From Paenibacillus sp. PastM-3 (GTDB taxonomy: Bacteria > Bacillota > Bacilli > Paenibacillales > Paenibacillaceae), in the NCBI RefSeq assembly GCF_029893965.1, contig NZ_JARXXP010000002.1:124001-188000 (forward strand): a stretch of 64,000 bases of DNA. The letters are read 5' to 3'. A program made the translations under genes and the position numbers. Below are positions 1 through 9,400 of this stretch, piece by piece. Under the pieces are notes generated by a model, which worked only from the letters and a program-made list of their open reading frames with translations, was not told the origin of the DNA and searched no databases. Position 1 is the stretch's first letter. Every line of letters begins with the position of its first letter.

Positions 1-710
1 CAGAGCAGCGGCGGCAGGCGAAGCGCCGCCTGCACCGCCTTCCAGCGGATGCTGCCCACTCCGCTACAATCATCACCTTTGCCTCCACCACTCACGCTTA
101 CATGACCCACCGCGGCTTCCAGCTTAAGCCGTCCCTGCAGATGGGCAAGCTGGGCAGCAGCCCTCCAGCGCCGTTCAGCTCCTTCAGCCTGCTCTACCAG
201 CAGGGCCTCCACTTCCGGCTGCAAAAGCGAGCGTCCGTACAGCATTGCCACAAGACTGTCTGCATAATAGCTCACTTCCCGCATGCAGCCAGGAGCATCA
301 AACCACAAGTCCTCATCACTTCTCGGCTTCCCTGCATCACGATCACTCCATCCGGCCCGGCCATCTCCCATATCCCGCACATCGAATAGTTCCCAGGCCC
401 ACTCCTCCATCCGCTGCCCCCGGGCTGTTTCCTCTGCCCGGATCTCCCTTTTAAGAATATCTATCATACAGGCCCGCCATTCTGCTGCTGTCCATTTCTG
501 CATAGCATTGCTGTATTCCAGCTTGTCCCTGAGCTTCACACCCCACCCGAGAGGCAGGCCGGCAGACAGCATCACAAGTCCATCCGCCTTATTGCAATTC
601 CAGCCGTGCCCTCCCCTCCCGCTCCACCATAACCAGTCCACCGCCGGACACACCGAGATCCACAGCTTCCAGCGCCCTTCCGTTGCCGCTGCATAGACAC
701 TAACTCTCAT
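1..710 (-). CDS. N-terminal part of a large protein, probably ComFA-like late-competence helicase (partial)
   Basis: An uninterrupted frame runs from an ATG at 710 (MRVSVYAAATEGRWKLWISV...) off the window start, giving 236 codons. A G-rich stretch (GGGGGCGG) sits just upstream as a weak ribosome binding site. The visible part is Trp- and Arg-rich with no helicase motif yet. In Bacillus the order degS-degU-yviA-comFA is conserved, and Paenibacillus ComFA homologues have a long, poorly conserved N-terminal extension before the DEAD-box core. The name therefore rests on position only. ComFA is the cytoplasmic ATPase that helps import transforming DNA. A terminator at 841-876 separates it from the preceding gene, so it probably has its own promoter. 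Confidence 0.5.
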   Translation of the reverse strand, partial: MRVSVYAAATEGRWKLWISVCPAVDWLWWSGRGGHGWNCNKADGLVMLSAGLPLGWGVKLRDKLEYSNAMQKWTAAEWRACMIDILKREIRAEETARGQRMEEWAWELFDVRDMGDGRAGWSDRDAGKPRSDEDLWFDAPGCMREVSYYADSLVAMLYGRSLLQPEVEALLVEQAEGAERRWRAAAQLAHLQGRLKLEAAVGHVSVSGGGKGDDCSGVGSIRWKAVQAALRLPPLL

Positions 711-840
711 AACATGCCGCCCCCTGCTTATAAGATAATCACCCTGTCAGCGCTGATCCTGATAAAGGCCCTGAATTACACATCCCCATCTACTGCCTAT
801 TCTTTTCTCGCCGCTATAGCTTTGGCAATCAGGAAAACAC

Positions 841-876
841 AAAAAAGCACACTCCCCCGAACTGGAGAGTGTGCTT
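841..876 (-). terminator. Intrinsic terminator after the 131-aa gene
   Basis: A 10-bp stem (AAGCACACTC / GAGTGTGCTT) is followed on the minus strand by a run of six T. It lies 23 bases beyond the stop of the gene at 899-1294. Confidence 0.85.
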
Positions 877-898
877 CACCCGTTTCTTGCATATTGCA

Positions 899-1294
899 TT
901 AATATTCGCCGCGTGTCGATAGCGATCCCCTGCTTCCAGGCATCCGCAGATCTATTACGGTCTGCCGTTCCTGCATACCCTGAAGCTGCATCAGCGGTAC
1001 GAATTCAATTGCAGAGCCGCTCCGGGCCAGTCTGACTGCTACAGCTACCGTGCTGTCCTTGGATTCGTCATCCATCAGAGTTACCTGGTAGGCTTTGCCC
1101 GCCCGGAATGCCCGCCAGGCAAGCATCCGGATATACCCTTCAATTACCGCCTCATGATTGCGGGTAATCAGAATATAATGAAGCCGCTTGCTGAATCGTC
1201 CGGCATGCCGGGTACGTTCCCGGTGTTTCAGGATATGAACGAGAGCTACTGCCGATCCATAAACAGCCGCAATCCATATTAACTGGGCTACCAT
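899..1294 (-). CDS. Small membrane-anchored protein resembling the start of a GT2 glycosyltransferase fold
   Basis: This 131-aa protein has a hydrophobic N-terminus (about residues 1-22, MVAQLIWIAAVYGSAVALVH) that should act as a single membrane anchor, followed by a basic stretch. Residues of about 38-100 (YILITRNHEAVIEGYIRML ... VTLMDDESKDSTV) look like the first beta-alpha-beta units of a family 2 glycosyltransferase, including the nucleotide-binding D-D-x-S-x-D signature, but the rest of the domain is missing. A good ribosome binding site (GAGGAGG, 9 bases from ATG) supports the start. It lies between degU and the comFA-like gene, where Bacillus has the unrelated-looking yviA. Function unknown; catalysis is unlikely for a half domain. 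Confidence 0.75.
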   Translation of the reverse strand: MVAQLIWIAAVYGSAVALVHILKHRERTRHAGRFSKRLHYILITRNHEAVIEGYIRMLAWRAFRAGKAYQVTLMDDESKDSTVAVAVRLARSGSAIEFVPLMQLQGMQERQTVIDLRMPGSRGSLSTRGEY

Positions 1295-1582
1295 GGAGAT
1301 GCACCTCCTCTTATACCGACACTATATGCCGATGCTCCGAGGTCGGTGACTGCCCATGGTTCCCTGCGGCCTGGGAAACCCGTCTGCTCTAAAGGCTATC
1401 TTACAGCGGACAGGGTCAGACTGCCTATATCCGGGTATTTACTTAAATCAGCATTTTGCAAAATTCGAATATAACTGCGACTGAACAATACGCTGGCAGA
1501 TGACAAAGAGCTCCCCTGCCGTTATGTAATGTTGTTCCGGATCATTTGGATTCTCCAAAACGCTCAGTTAACGTTATGCCGG

Positions 1583-2305
1583 TTATAGGGTAACCCAGCC
1601 GTATTTAATCGAGTTGATTACGGCTTGTGTACGGTCGTCAACTTCCATCTTCTGCAGGATGCTGCTGACATGGTTCTTGACCGTCTTTTCACTGATAAAG
1701 AGGTATTCTCCGATATTCTTGTTGCTCTTGCCTTCAGCCATCAGACGCAGCACCTCTGCCTCACGGCGGGTCAGCGGATTATTGTCGCCGGCAACGAACT
1801 TCACGCCTGCTTCCTTGACCGGAGTCTCAGCCATGGCACCTGTTTCGTTAAGGTAAGTCATACGGCGCAGCTGGTTGATCAATTTACCGGTAACTTTGGG
1901 ATGAATGAACGCATGCCCTTCACATACTGAACGGATGGCATTGATCAACGACTCCGCTTCCATATCCTTCAGCAGATAGCCGTTGGCACCCTTGCGCAGT
2001 GTCTCGAATACATAACTCTCATCATCATGAATTGACAGAATGATAACCTTTACATCCGGGAACATTTCCCGGAGCTTCTGTGTAGCTTCAACACCATTTT
2101 CAACAGGCATATTGATGTCCATCAGCACAATATCCGGTTTGTTGACGTTGCAGAATTCCAGCACCTGAATACCGTCACCGCATTCACCGATAACCTCGAT
2201 GTCGTCCTCCATATTTAAAATCCGTTTAAGCCCTTCGCGAAACAACTGATGATCATCGGCCAAAAGTACTTTTATCGGCAATTTGCCAGAGCTTTGGTTC
2301 TCCAT
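1583..2305 (-). CDS. degU: Two-component response regulator DegU
   Basis: Cytoplasmic NarL/FixJ-type regulator, 240 aa, phosphorylated by DegS. It controls exoenzymes, motility, biofilm and competence in Bacillus. The receiver domain (about 10-130) shows the acidic pair D17-D18, the phospho-acceptor D63 in [10 protein letters not shown], the S/T in ILSIHDDE and the lysine of YLLKD. The LuxR-type helix-turn-helix (about 172-236) contains [18 protein letters not shown] and [17 protein letters not shown], close to Bacillus DegU. An in-frame start 9 codons upstream (2332) exists, but AAGGAG sits 7 bases before the ATG at 2305, so I use 2305. The gap to the degS stop is 4 bases, implying one operon. 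Confidence 0.95.
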   Translation of the reverse strand: MENQSSGKLPIKVLLADDHQLFREGLKRILNMEDDIEVIGECGDGIQVLEFCNVNKPDIVLMDINMPVENGVEATQKLREMFPDVKVIILSIHDDESYVFETLRKGANGYLLKDMEAESLINAIRSVCEGHAFIHPKVTGKLINQLRRMTYLNETGAMAETPVKEAGVKFVAGDNNPLTRREAEVLRLMAEGKSNKNIGEYLFISEKTVKNHVSSILQKMEVDDRTQAVINSIKYGWVTL

Positions 2306-2309
2306 CACA

Positions 2310-3482
2310 TTACTCCTTCCCCTTTTCCACATTTGTCGGAATGTGAATTACGATTGTTGTTCCCTGATTCTCCGCTGACTCGATTTCCATCCTGCCTTCA
2401 AGCAGCTCTACACGCTCCCGCATGCCGACCAGCCCGAAGCTTTCCCGGCTGCCCTGCTCGCTAACCTTTTTTACATTGAACCCCAGGCCGTTATCCTTTA
2501 CGACAATCTTGATCAGCTGCGCCTGATAAGTGATTTCTACCAGAACGTAACTCGGATAAGCGTGCTTCGCAGCATTGGTTAACCCTTCCTGCACAAGCCG
2601 GTAAACTGCGGCTTCCATAGCGGAAGAAAGCCGGTGCTCCTTGCCCCTTGTTTCGAAGGTGGTACGGATTTTGGTTTTTTCCTCAAAGTCATGCACATAC
2701 TTGCGGAGGGTTGGGATCAACCCAAGGTCATCCAGCGCCATTGGACGCAAATTAAAAATAACCTTTCGCATTTCTTCCAGACTGTAGCGGACCTGTCCCT
2801 TTAAATCTATTATTTCGTCCTGCACCAGGCCAAATTCCTGCTTTACCAGCATTCTTTCTACAATTTCCGTCCTTAGGACTAGATTCGCCAGCATTTGAGC
2901 AGGGCCGTCATGAATTTCCCGGGCAATTCTTTTGCGTTCCTCTTCCTGGGCCAGAATAATTTTCAGCCCGATCAGCTGCCTGTTTTTTGCCGTTTCGACA
3001 ATTCGTGTGACTTGTCCCATTTCTCCGGCCAGGTAATCGATAACAACGCTCATTTGCGAACCGATGGATTCTGCACGCTCAACAGAATTTTCGACACTGC
3101 GGACCCGCAGCTGCAGCTCATCCCGCCTGCTCCGCAGATAGATCTCACGTTCCCTTGTCATCATAAGCTCAAGCTGCAGCTCGGTCGCCTTTTCGTAGGC
3201 AACCCGGATATCTTTCTCCGAATAACGGACAAAATCACGGCTGACCTCGGTCAGCCGGATCCGTGAACGGTGATACTGCAGCTCCAGCTTATCCACTTTT
3301 TGCAATGTTTCATCCGTTTCTTCCATAACCCTCTGCAGTTCTTTTGTGAGTGCAACAAGCTCGTCCCGGGCAACATGCATTATTTCAAAAATCTGATACT
3401 TGCTGCTCTCCATCACGTCGATGGTATTCTTAATGACGCGATCTATCGCATCGGCCTGAAATTCCACGGATGCTTGCCCCAT
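2310..3482 (-). CDS. degS: Sensor histidine kinase DegS
   Basis: Cytoplasmic HPK7-type kinase/phosphatase of 390 aa, partner of DegU. There are no membrane segments. Residues 1-180 form a long coiled-coil sensor region (KVDKLELQYHRSRIRLTEVS...). The dimerisation/phosphorylation box is EERKRIAREIHDGPAQML, with its His near residue 190. The GHKL ATPase domain follows, with an N-box (EGLTNAAKHAYP), G1 (VKDNGLGFNV) and G2 (SFGLVGMRERVELLEG). No convincing Shine-Dalgarno lies within 15 bases of the ATG, but an in-frame stop a few codons upstream and alignment with Bacillus DegS leave no better start. Translation may therefore be weak. Confidence 0.95.
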   Translation of the reverse strand: MGQASVEFQADAIDRVIKNTIDVMESSKYQIFEIMHVARDELVALTKELQRVMEETDETLQKVDKLELQYHRSRIRLTEVSRDFVRYSEKDIRVAYEKATELQLELMMTREREIYLRSRRDELQLRVRSVENSVERAESIGSQMSVVIDYLAGEMGQVTRIVETAKNRQLIGLKIILAQEEERKRIAREIHDGPAQMLANLVLRTEIVERMLVKQEFGLVQDEIIDLKGQVRYSLEEMRKVIFNLRPMALDDLGLIPTLRKYVHDFEEKTKIRTTFETRGKEHRLSSAMEAAVYRLVQEGLTNAAKHAYPSYVLVEITYQAQLIKIVVKDNGLGFNVKKVSEQGSRESFGLVGMRERVELLEGRMEIESAENQGTTIVIHIPTNVEKGKE

Positions 3483-3524
3483 TTCTATCGGATCGTATTA
3501 AAGGCTTTCCTTTATACTAACATA

Positions 3525-6257
3525 TCACGATTCGATAGTTACGGTCTTCGTTTTCTGTTCCCATTTTACGGTCAGTCCAAGCTGCTCCGAGACGAGTCTA
3601 AGCGGTACTAAAGTCCTGCCGTCTAGGATTAAAGGAGCTACTTCAGCACTTTGACGCTTCCCGTTCAGTACATATTCCTTTTTGCCGACAGTCAGGTCGA
3701 GCGCCTTCGCCCCCCGCAGAACCATGATTTTCTTGGTGCTCTGATCCCAGGCTGCGCTGCCGCCGAAGACATCCACTACATATTTAATCGGAATATAAGT
3801 GGTGTTGTCCTTAACGATCGGAGCGACATCAATCGCTTTTTTGGTGCCGTTAACCGTCAGGGACTTTGAACCGATGACCATGGAGGCCGCTGCCTTCGGA
3901 AGTCCTGCTTCACTGGACAGCGAAGGCATAACAAAGGAAATATTATCAAAGCCTACCGTACCGGTCTTGGCCCGTTCGTCCTGCCCTTCCTCTACATTGA
4001 CTACATATACTCTTTTGAGCGTTGCCGGGAACTTGATGCCCGAGCCCGACAGGTCAATGTTCAGGCTCTTCCAGCCATTCCAGTCAATCACTTTAGCCAG
4101 ATCCATGTATGCTGTTGTTCCTGCATTGTCAACAACCTCAGCCCGCAGCCAGTTAAGGCTCATATCGCCCATAACATCAAGCGACATCGAGGTTGCCGCA
4201 GCCGGGATACTCTTGCCGGTGGTACCGTTGAACTGGGCATAGGCATACATTTTTCCGCTGCCCGCCGTCATGTCATAGCTGAGTGACAGCACCTTGGAGC
4301 CCGCACGTTCAGCTGATCCGGCCACAACCGCTGCCGTTCCGGTGACGCCCGCAGCATTTGTAGTGAAGGCAATCGGATAGTTCACATTTTCGAAATCTTC
4401 CCAGGCTGTGGCTGCTGCTGTAGACAGTACAACCGCTGTACTGAAGCCGTCATACCGGGCAATCGCATAGCCTGTAGTTACGCCTGCATTGACCGAATTA
4501 ACCGTAAGCTTGCCGTTCTGAACACTCCCGTTAAAACCGACCATTTCCCATTTCAGCGCCGAAGCCGGCACAGTCAGGGTCGCTCCGCTTTTAGAGACTG
4601 CTGTAACAGGGACCGATACGGTCGTGCCCGCTGTCAAGGGAGCTGTAGCTGTGCCCACAGACAGGCTCGCCAGGTCTTCCCCTCCCAGAACGGTTACCTT
4701 CGTGGAGGCACTTGCTGCTCCGCTGGTAGCGGTCAGTGTGGCCGTTCCGGCTTTGACAGCCGTTACTTCACCAGCGCTGACAGTCGCACTGCCGTTGCTC
4801 GAAGTCCATGCCGGGTTACCCGAGGCCACATCTATCGGATTATAGTAGGTATCATAGCCTTTTAACGTATAGCTGGCTTTTTGTCCTATCAGCAGCACCG
4901 GGCTGCCGCTGATCTTGATTCCTTTTACCTCTCCCTGCGGAGCGGAAGTATATACTCCCAGGCCGTTGACAATGCTACGCTGCTCTGTACCGTATTCTGT
5001 ATTGAAGGTAAGTGTAGTCGCCGTTTCGGCCAGCGGGCGGTCTACCATGGTTGTAGAACCCCCTCCGTCAAGGTTCAATCCCTTCCAGACCCCGATATTG
5101 GTCATAAAGGATTGCAGCTCTGTCAGTGACATCCCGGCGCTGTTAGCATTATCCTCTACCGCAATCAGATAGACGTAACGGCCGTCCTGGGAATATCCCA
5201 GCGCTGTCCTTGCCCGGTAGCCGCCGATACTGGAAGTCGAACGCGAGAAGGCTGCCGCCTTGCCGCCATTAACCAGAATGGTATGTCCGCCGATCATCAT
5301 TTGCAGACTGGCCGGATCTACGGACTGCTGGGTCGTTTTGGATTTCAGCGAGTATACACTGCTAAGCTTCTGGCCTACCGCCAGATGGGACTTGACGAAT
5401 TGTGCAGACAGACCGTGAGTCCGCAGGATGTATGCACCTTCCGGAACGGCTATGGGCAGTGCCGCATCCAGAGAAATTTGCGTAATAACATCATTCTGCA
5501 CCAGCACCTCAGTCGGTGTTGTTGAGCTGTTCTTTGGCCGGTCCAAAGCGGTCCAGGCATCAGTATAAATATAGGCGGCATTGGCATGGCTGTACGTGGA
5601 ACTGCCGCCTTCCGGGCTATAAGCCCCCTTGTTAATACCGGATAACGGGAACTGAGACCCGTCCTCTGCAGTAACAAGACCCTCAAACGTATATTCATCA
5701 ATGACCGGCTTACGGTCCTTGGTTAGTGCGAAGGCATACATTCCATCCAGCTGCGAAGGTGTCGATACCAGGACTCCGCCGGATACCTGCCCTCCGATCG
5801 GTGCCCCCTCACCCCCGGTATTGAAGTAATCCCCGTTAATAGCCGCTACTGCTCCCGTTTCCGCCGCCATACCGCCCGTACTCTGCCGGGTAGTCAGGTT
5901 ACCGCCCTTGCCGGTCATTACATCCAGGGAAACGTAAGGATTGCTCAAATCCACACGGATGACATCCGCCAGTCCGGTTGCGCTTTTGCCTGAACGCAGT
6001 GCGGTGTATTTATATTCCATCATCATCGCTCCGGAGGTAATGACCTCTTCACCCAGCTTCGTAACTGTAAAAGAACTGGCAGCCGCCTGGGCTACAGATG
6101 CTGTACCTGCTCCCAAACCCGGCAGTCCCTCACTTCCAATCACCGGCATAATCCAGAGCACTCCGGCCAATGATGCTGCAATCCAGCGTTTTGCCGCCGG
6201 CTTTCCTGTTCCCCGTCCTGGCTTCTTGTCACTGTTCCCCATGAAAACTTCACTCAT
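3525..6257 (-). CDS. Secreted phosphodiester glycosidase with Ig-like and copper-amine-oxidase-type stalk domains
   Basis: Exported multidomain protein of 910 aa. An N-terminal basic stretch and hydrophobic segment (about 23-60, ending SVAQAAA) form a long signal peptide. Residues about 75-440 match the phosphodiester glycosidase/NAGPA family (VAAINGDYFNTGG near the start; the family signature NLDGGGSTTMVDRPL near the end). A bacterial Ig-like domain follows (about 445-530), then a galactose-binding-like beta region (about 620-780). Two copper-amine-oxidase N-terminal-type repeats finish it (SLTVNGTKKAIDVAPIVKDN; EYVLNGKRQSAEVAPLILDG). NAGPA relatives remove sugars capped through a phosphodiester. 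Next to a wall-polymer locus, a wall glycopolymer substrate is a reasonable inference, not shown. Confidence 0.85.
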   Translation of the reverse strand: MSEVFMGNSDKKPGRGTGKPAAKRWIAASLAGVLWIMPVIGSEGLPGLGAGTASVAQAAASSFTVTKLGEEVITSGAMMMEYKYTALRSGKSATGLADVIRVDLSNPYVSLDVMTGKGGNLTTRQSTGGMAAETGAVAAINGDYFNTGGEGAPIGGQVSGGVLVSTPSQLDGMYAFALTKDRKPVIDEYTFEGLVTAEDGSQFPLSGINKGAYSPEGGSSTYSHANAAYIYTDAWTALDRPKNSSTTPTEVLVQNDVITQISLDAALPIAVPEGAYILRTHGLSAQFVKSHLAVGQKLSSVYSLKSKTTQQSVDPASLQMMIGGHTILVNGGKAAAFSRSTSSIGGYRARTALGYSQDGRYVYLIAVEDNANSAGMSLTELQSFMTNIGVWKGLNLDGGGSTTMVDRPLAETATTLTFNTEYGTEQRSIVNGLGVYTSAPQGEVKGIKISGSPVLLIGQKASYTLKGYDTYYNPIDVASGNPAWTSSNGSATVSAGEVTAVKAGTATLTATSGAASASTKVTVLGGEDLASLSVGTATAPLTAGTTVSVPVTAVSKSGATLTVPASALKWEMVGFNGSVQNGKLTVNSVNAGVTTGYAIARYDGFSTAVVLSTAAATAWEDFENVNYPIAFTTNAAGVTGTAAVVAGSAERAGSKVLSLSYDMTAGSGKMYAYAQFNGTTGKSIPAAATSMSLDVMGDMSLNWLRAEVVDNAGTTAYMDLAKVIDWNGWKSLNIDLSGSGIKFPATLKRVYVVNVEEGQDERAKTGTVGFDNISFVMPSLSSEAGLPKAAASMVIGSKSLTVNGTKKAIDVAPIVKDNTTYIPIKYVVDVFGGSAAWDQSTKKIMVLRGAKALDLTVGKKEYVLNGKRQSAEVAPLILDGRTLVPLRLVSEQLGLTVKWEQKTKTVTIES

Positions 6258-6442
6258 TTCAGTGTAACTCTCCCATCTCTTTTAATAATCGCACTCTTTC
6301 ATTGTCCAGCGTCTATTATGAAGTCAAAAAACAGGCATCTACTTCCCCTTTACTATTAAATAGACTGAAATTTTAACGAAAAGTTGCGAATATTGCTAGA
6401 TTCCTCCCATTTCACTGCTGTTACAGAAGCTGCAGACAACAT

Positions 6443-6468
6443 AAAAAAGCCCCGCATACACGGGGCTT
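6443..6468 (-). terminator. Intrinsic terminator of the SLH protein gene 6481-10497
   Basis: Stem AAGCCCCG / CGGGGCTT with a short loop, then six T on the minus strand, 13 bases past the stop. Confidence 0.85.
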
Positions 6469-6480
6469 ACTTCATTTATT

Positions 6481-9400
6481 CTAAAGGAAACCTGCCATAC
6501 CCAGCATCCGCTGCAGCATAACTGCAGCCTGAGCCCTGGTGGCATTGCCCTGAGGCTGAAACTCTGTCGTGGTCATCCCCAGGATAATTCCTTCCTGAAC
6601 CGCTTTTGCCACAAATTCGGCAGCCGCGTTCTGTATCTTATTTCTGTCCTTGAATGCGCTTAGTGCAGAGGCAGCCGTACCGCTCAGGGTAATCGGATGC
6701 TTCGTGTACTCCATCGCACGGATGATCATGATGGCCAGCTGTTCCCGGGTAATATTGTCATTCGGCCGGAAGGTGCCGTCTGTATTCCCGGTAATAATTC
6801 CTGCCTTGGCTGCTGCGCCAATGTAATCACCGGTTTGGGTTGATGCCTGTACATCGCTGAAACGCTGAGCCGTTTCCCTGTCGCCCAGCAGCCCCAGGCC
6901 CCGGCTAAGCATAACCGCGAATTCAGCACGTGTAACTTTTTGCTCCGGCTTGAATGTAGTGCCGTAACTGCTGTCGATAATATTTTTGGCAGCAAGAAGT
7001 GCTACAGTCGATTGGGCCCAGTGTCTGCTCATATCCGTAAAGCTGCGGGTTGACAGGAATGTACCTACCACCTGGTTACCTGTTGTATTCGCCCGGATAA
7101 CGGTGTAGCTTCCTGCTGAGCTAATCTTTGTTGGCAGATACGTGGCATCATAATAGACAAGGTCGAGTCTGGCTGCCGATGTCTGATCACTGTTTAATGT
7201 TGCGGTAGTGCGAACTGTATATTCTCCCGGGGAGCTTAGGACCGTACCGTTTGAATAATTGCCGCTTACTACAGCGCTCATGCGGATATCCGTCAGACTG
7301 GTTACCGTTTGCAACCCCTGGCTTCTAAGCTTTTGCTCAAAAGGTGTATACGTGCCGGAAGGTACCTTTTCCAGCCGGATAACAAGTGATATTGTGCTGC
7401 TGTCTGCAATCAGGCCTGCTGCCAGGCTGTTCATGTTCATATCATCCAGCGCCAGATTGTACAGGGTATCCCCGTACCGGATGCCGAAGGCTGATTTGCT
7501 GTTGCGGTTGACCGCATCCAGCAGCGGCTTTAACGGCACCGTTACATAAGCGGCAAGCTCTGTCTGAGGCACCTCGAATACCAGGGAGGCTGTACCCAGC
7601 TTTTGGAGATATTCATAGCTTGCAGTCAGGCGGTCGGCCGCAAGCACATACCGTTTGACTGCCTGGTTATAGACGGAGCGGTCGTCCGCTGTAGTCGCAG
7701 AATCGCTTTTGAGCAGCGGATATTCCTTACCGAATTCACTTGCAGCCAGAATGCCCAGATAGGACGGGCGGCTGGATGTGGACGCTCCCGTTCCGGTCAG
7801 ATTCTGTACAGCGAGAGCTGTAAAAGACGCAAGCGCAGTTCCGCTGAGATCAAGGATACTGCCTGCACCGGTCATGTAAGACAGATCCACAGTCTGGCCT
7901 GCCCTAACTACAGTAGATAAAACCAGCCTCATCGTGGTTCCGGATACATTAACGGACTGCACCCCCACCGTACTGCCGTCGACTCTGACAGCGAACTGGC
8001 CGCTATACAGCGTTGAACTGGCCTGCATACTTTTGCTGAAATTAACGGTCAGTTCATCCCCTGTTATTGTTGCCGAGCTGATATTGGGCACTGTGGTCAC
8101 GCTGCTTCCGGAAACCGATACCGGCTGAAGATTGATATAAGCGGCCCGGTTGCCATTCAGATCACTGATTCCGGCAATTCCCGGAATATAAGAAACGGTG
8201 GTATAGCCGCCTGTTGAAAGGGCACTAGCTAAAGTAAGCGTTACTTGATTGCCACTTACAGCTACGTTAGTCACATAGTTAGGAGTGCTCCCAACCAGTA
8301 CCGAGTACTGGCTGACCAGCGGCAGACTATTCGCAGAGAGCCCTTCATTATAAGTCAGGATAATTTGCTTGTCCGAGCCCGAAGCACTCTGAAAGACAGG
8401 TGCCACCGTATCACTGGTATTCCGGACATAAAAATCACTGAAGTTGGCTATATTCTGTCCATATTGATCCTGCAGCGGATAAGAGCCGGCATAATACGTT
8501 ACCCGGACGCTCTGCACACTGGATGCAACATTGTTTAAGCCGAGTGTAACGGATGAACCGCTGGAGCTCATTGAGTTAACGCCCAGTGAAACACCATCTG
8601 CATACACATAGAACTGGCTGTAACCGGCCGCCGAGGCTGTTCTAAGCTGATCATTAAAGTTTAGCACCAGTGTTTTGCCGGAGAGGGTTCCATCCCTCGG
8701 TGTCGGAAGCACAGACTGTATGTTATTAGTCACCGTACGTCCGGCATAGGAGACTGCTGCATTTCCGCTTAAATCCTCTATCATTCTTATTCCCTGGGTG
8801 TAAGATATTCTTATGACTTGCCCTACGGCTACACCGGTACTGAGTGTAACGTAGACACTGTCGCCCTGAATATAGGTACTGTCGATGTTCCGCTTCTCCT
8901 CGTTAACAGTTACAGCAAAGCTGCCCAGCATCAAAGAAATACCAGCATTGAGTGCTTCATCATACTTCAAACGGATGGTACGGTTGTTTTCAAGAGATGC
9001 GGATGATAGCACCGGGGCTGTCTTATCCAGAGCTACTGTTTTAAAGCTCCAGGCGTTTCGGCCATTAATGCCCTCGAACGGATTGTTGCTGCTACCGACA
9101 AATGTTCCTTGCGCAATATCTACATAATAGATAGTATCATTATCCAGACCTGCTGAAGGTACGATAGTAAATTCCTTTAAGTCGGCACTTGGACTTATTG
9201 TTGTGGAAAGTTTAGTTCCATTACTCTTATACAAGGCTACCCCATTAGCGGAAGTCAAAGTGGTTGCCTGATTGAAGGCGATTTTAATCGGCTGGCTGAT
9301 CTGTACTGCTTCACTGCGGTCAGCCGGACTAAGCGAGGTTATTCCGAAACCTGTAAGTGAAGTAGTAGTAAAGCTCCAAGTATAAGGTCCAGAAGCCGGG

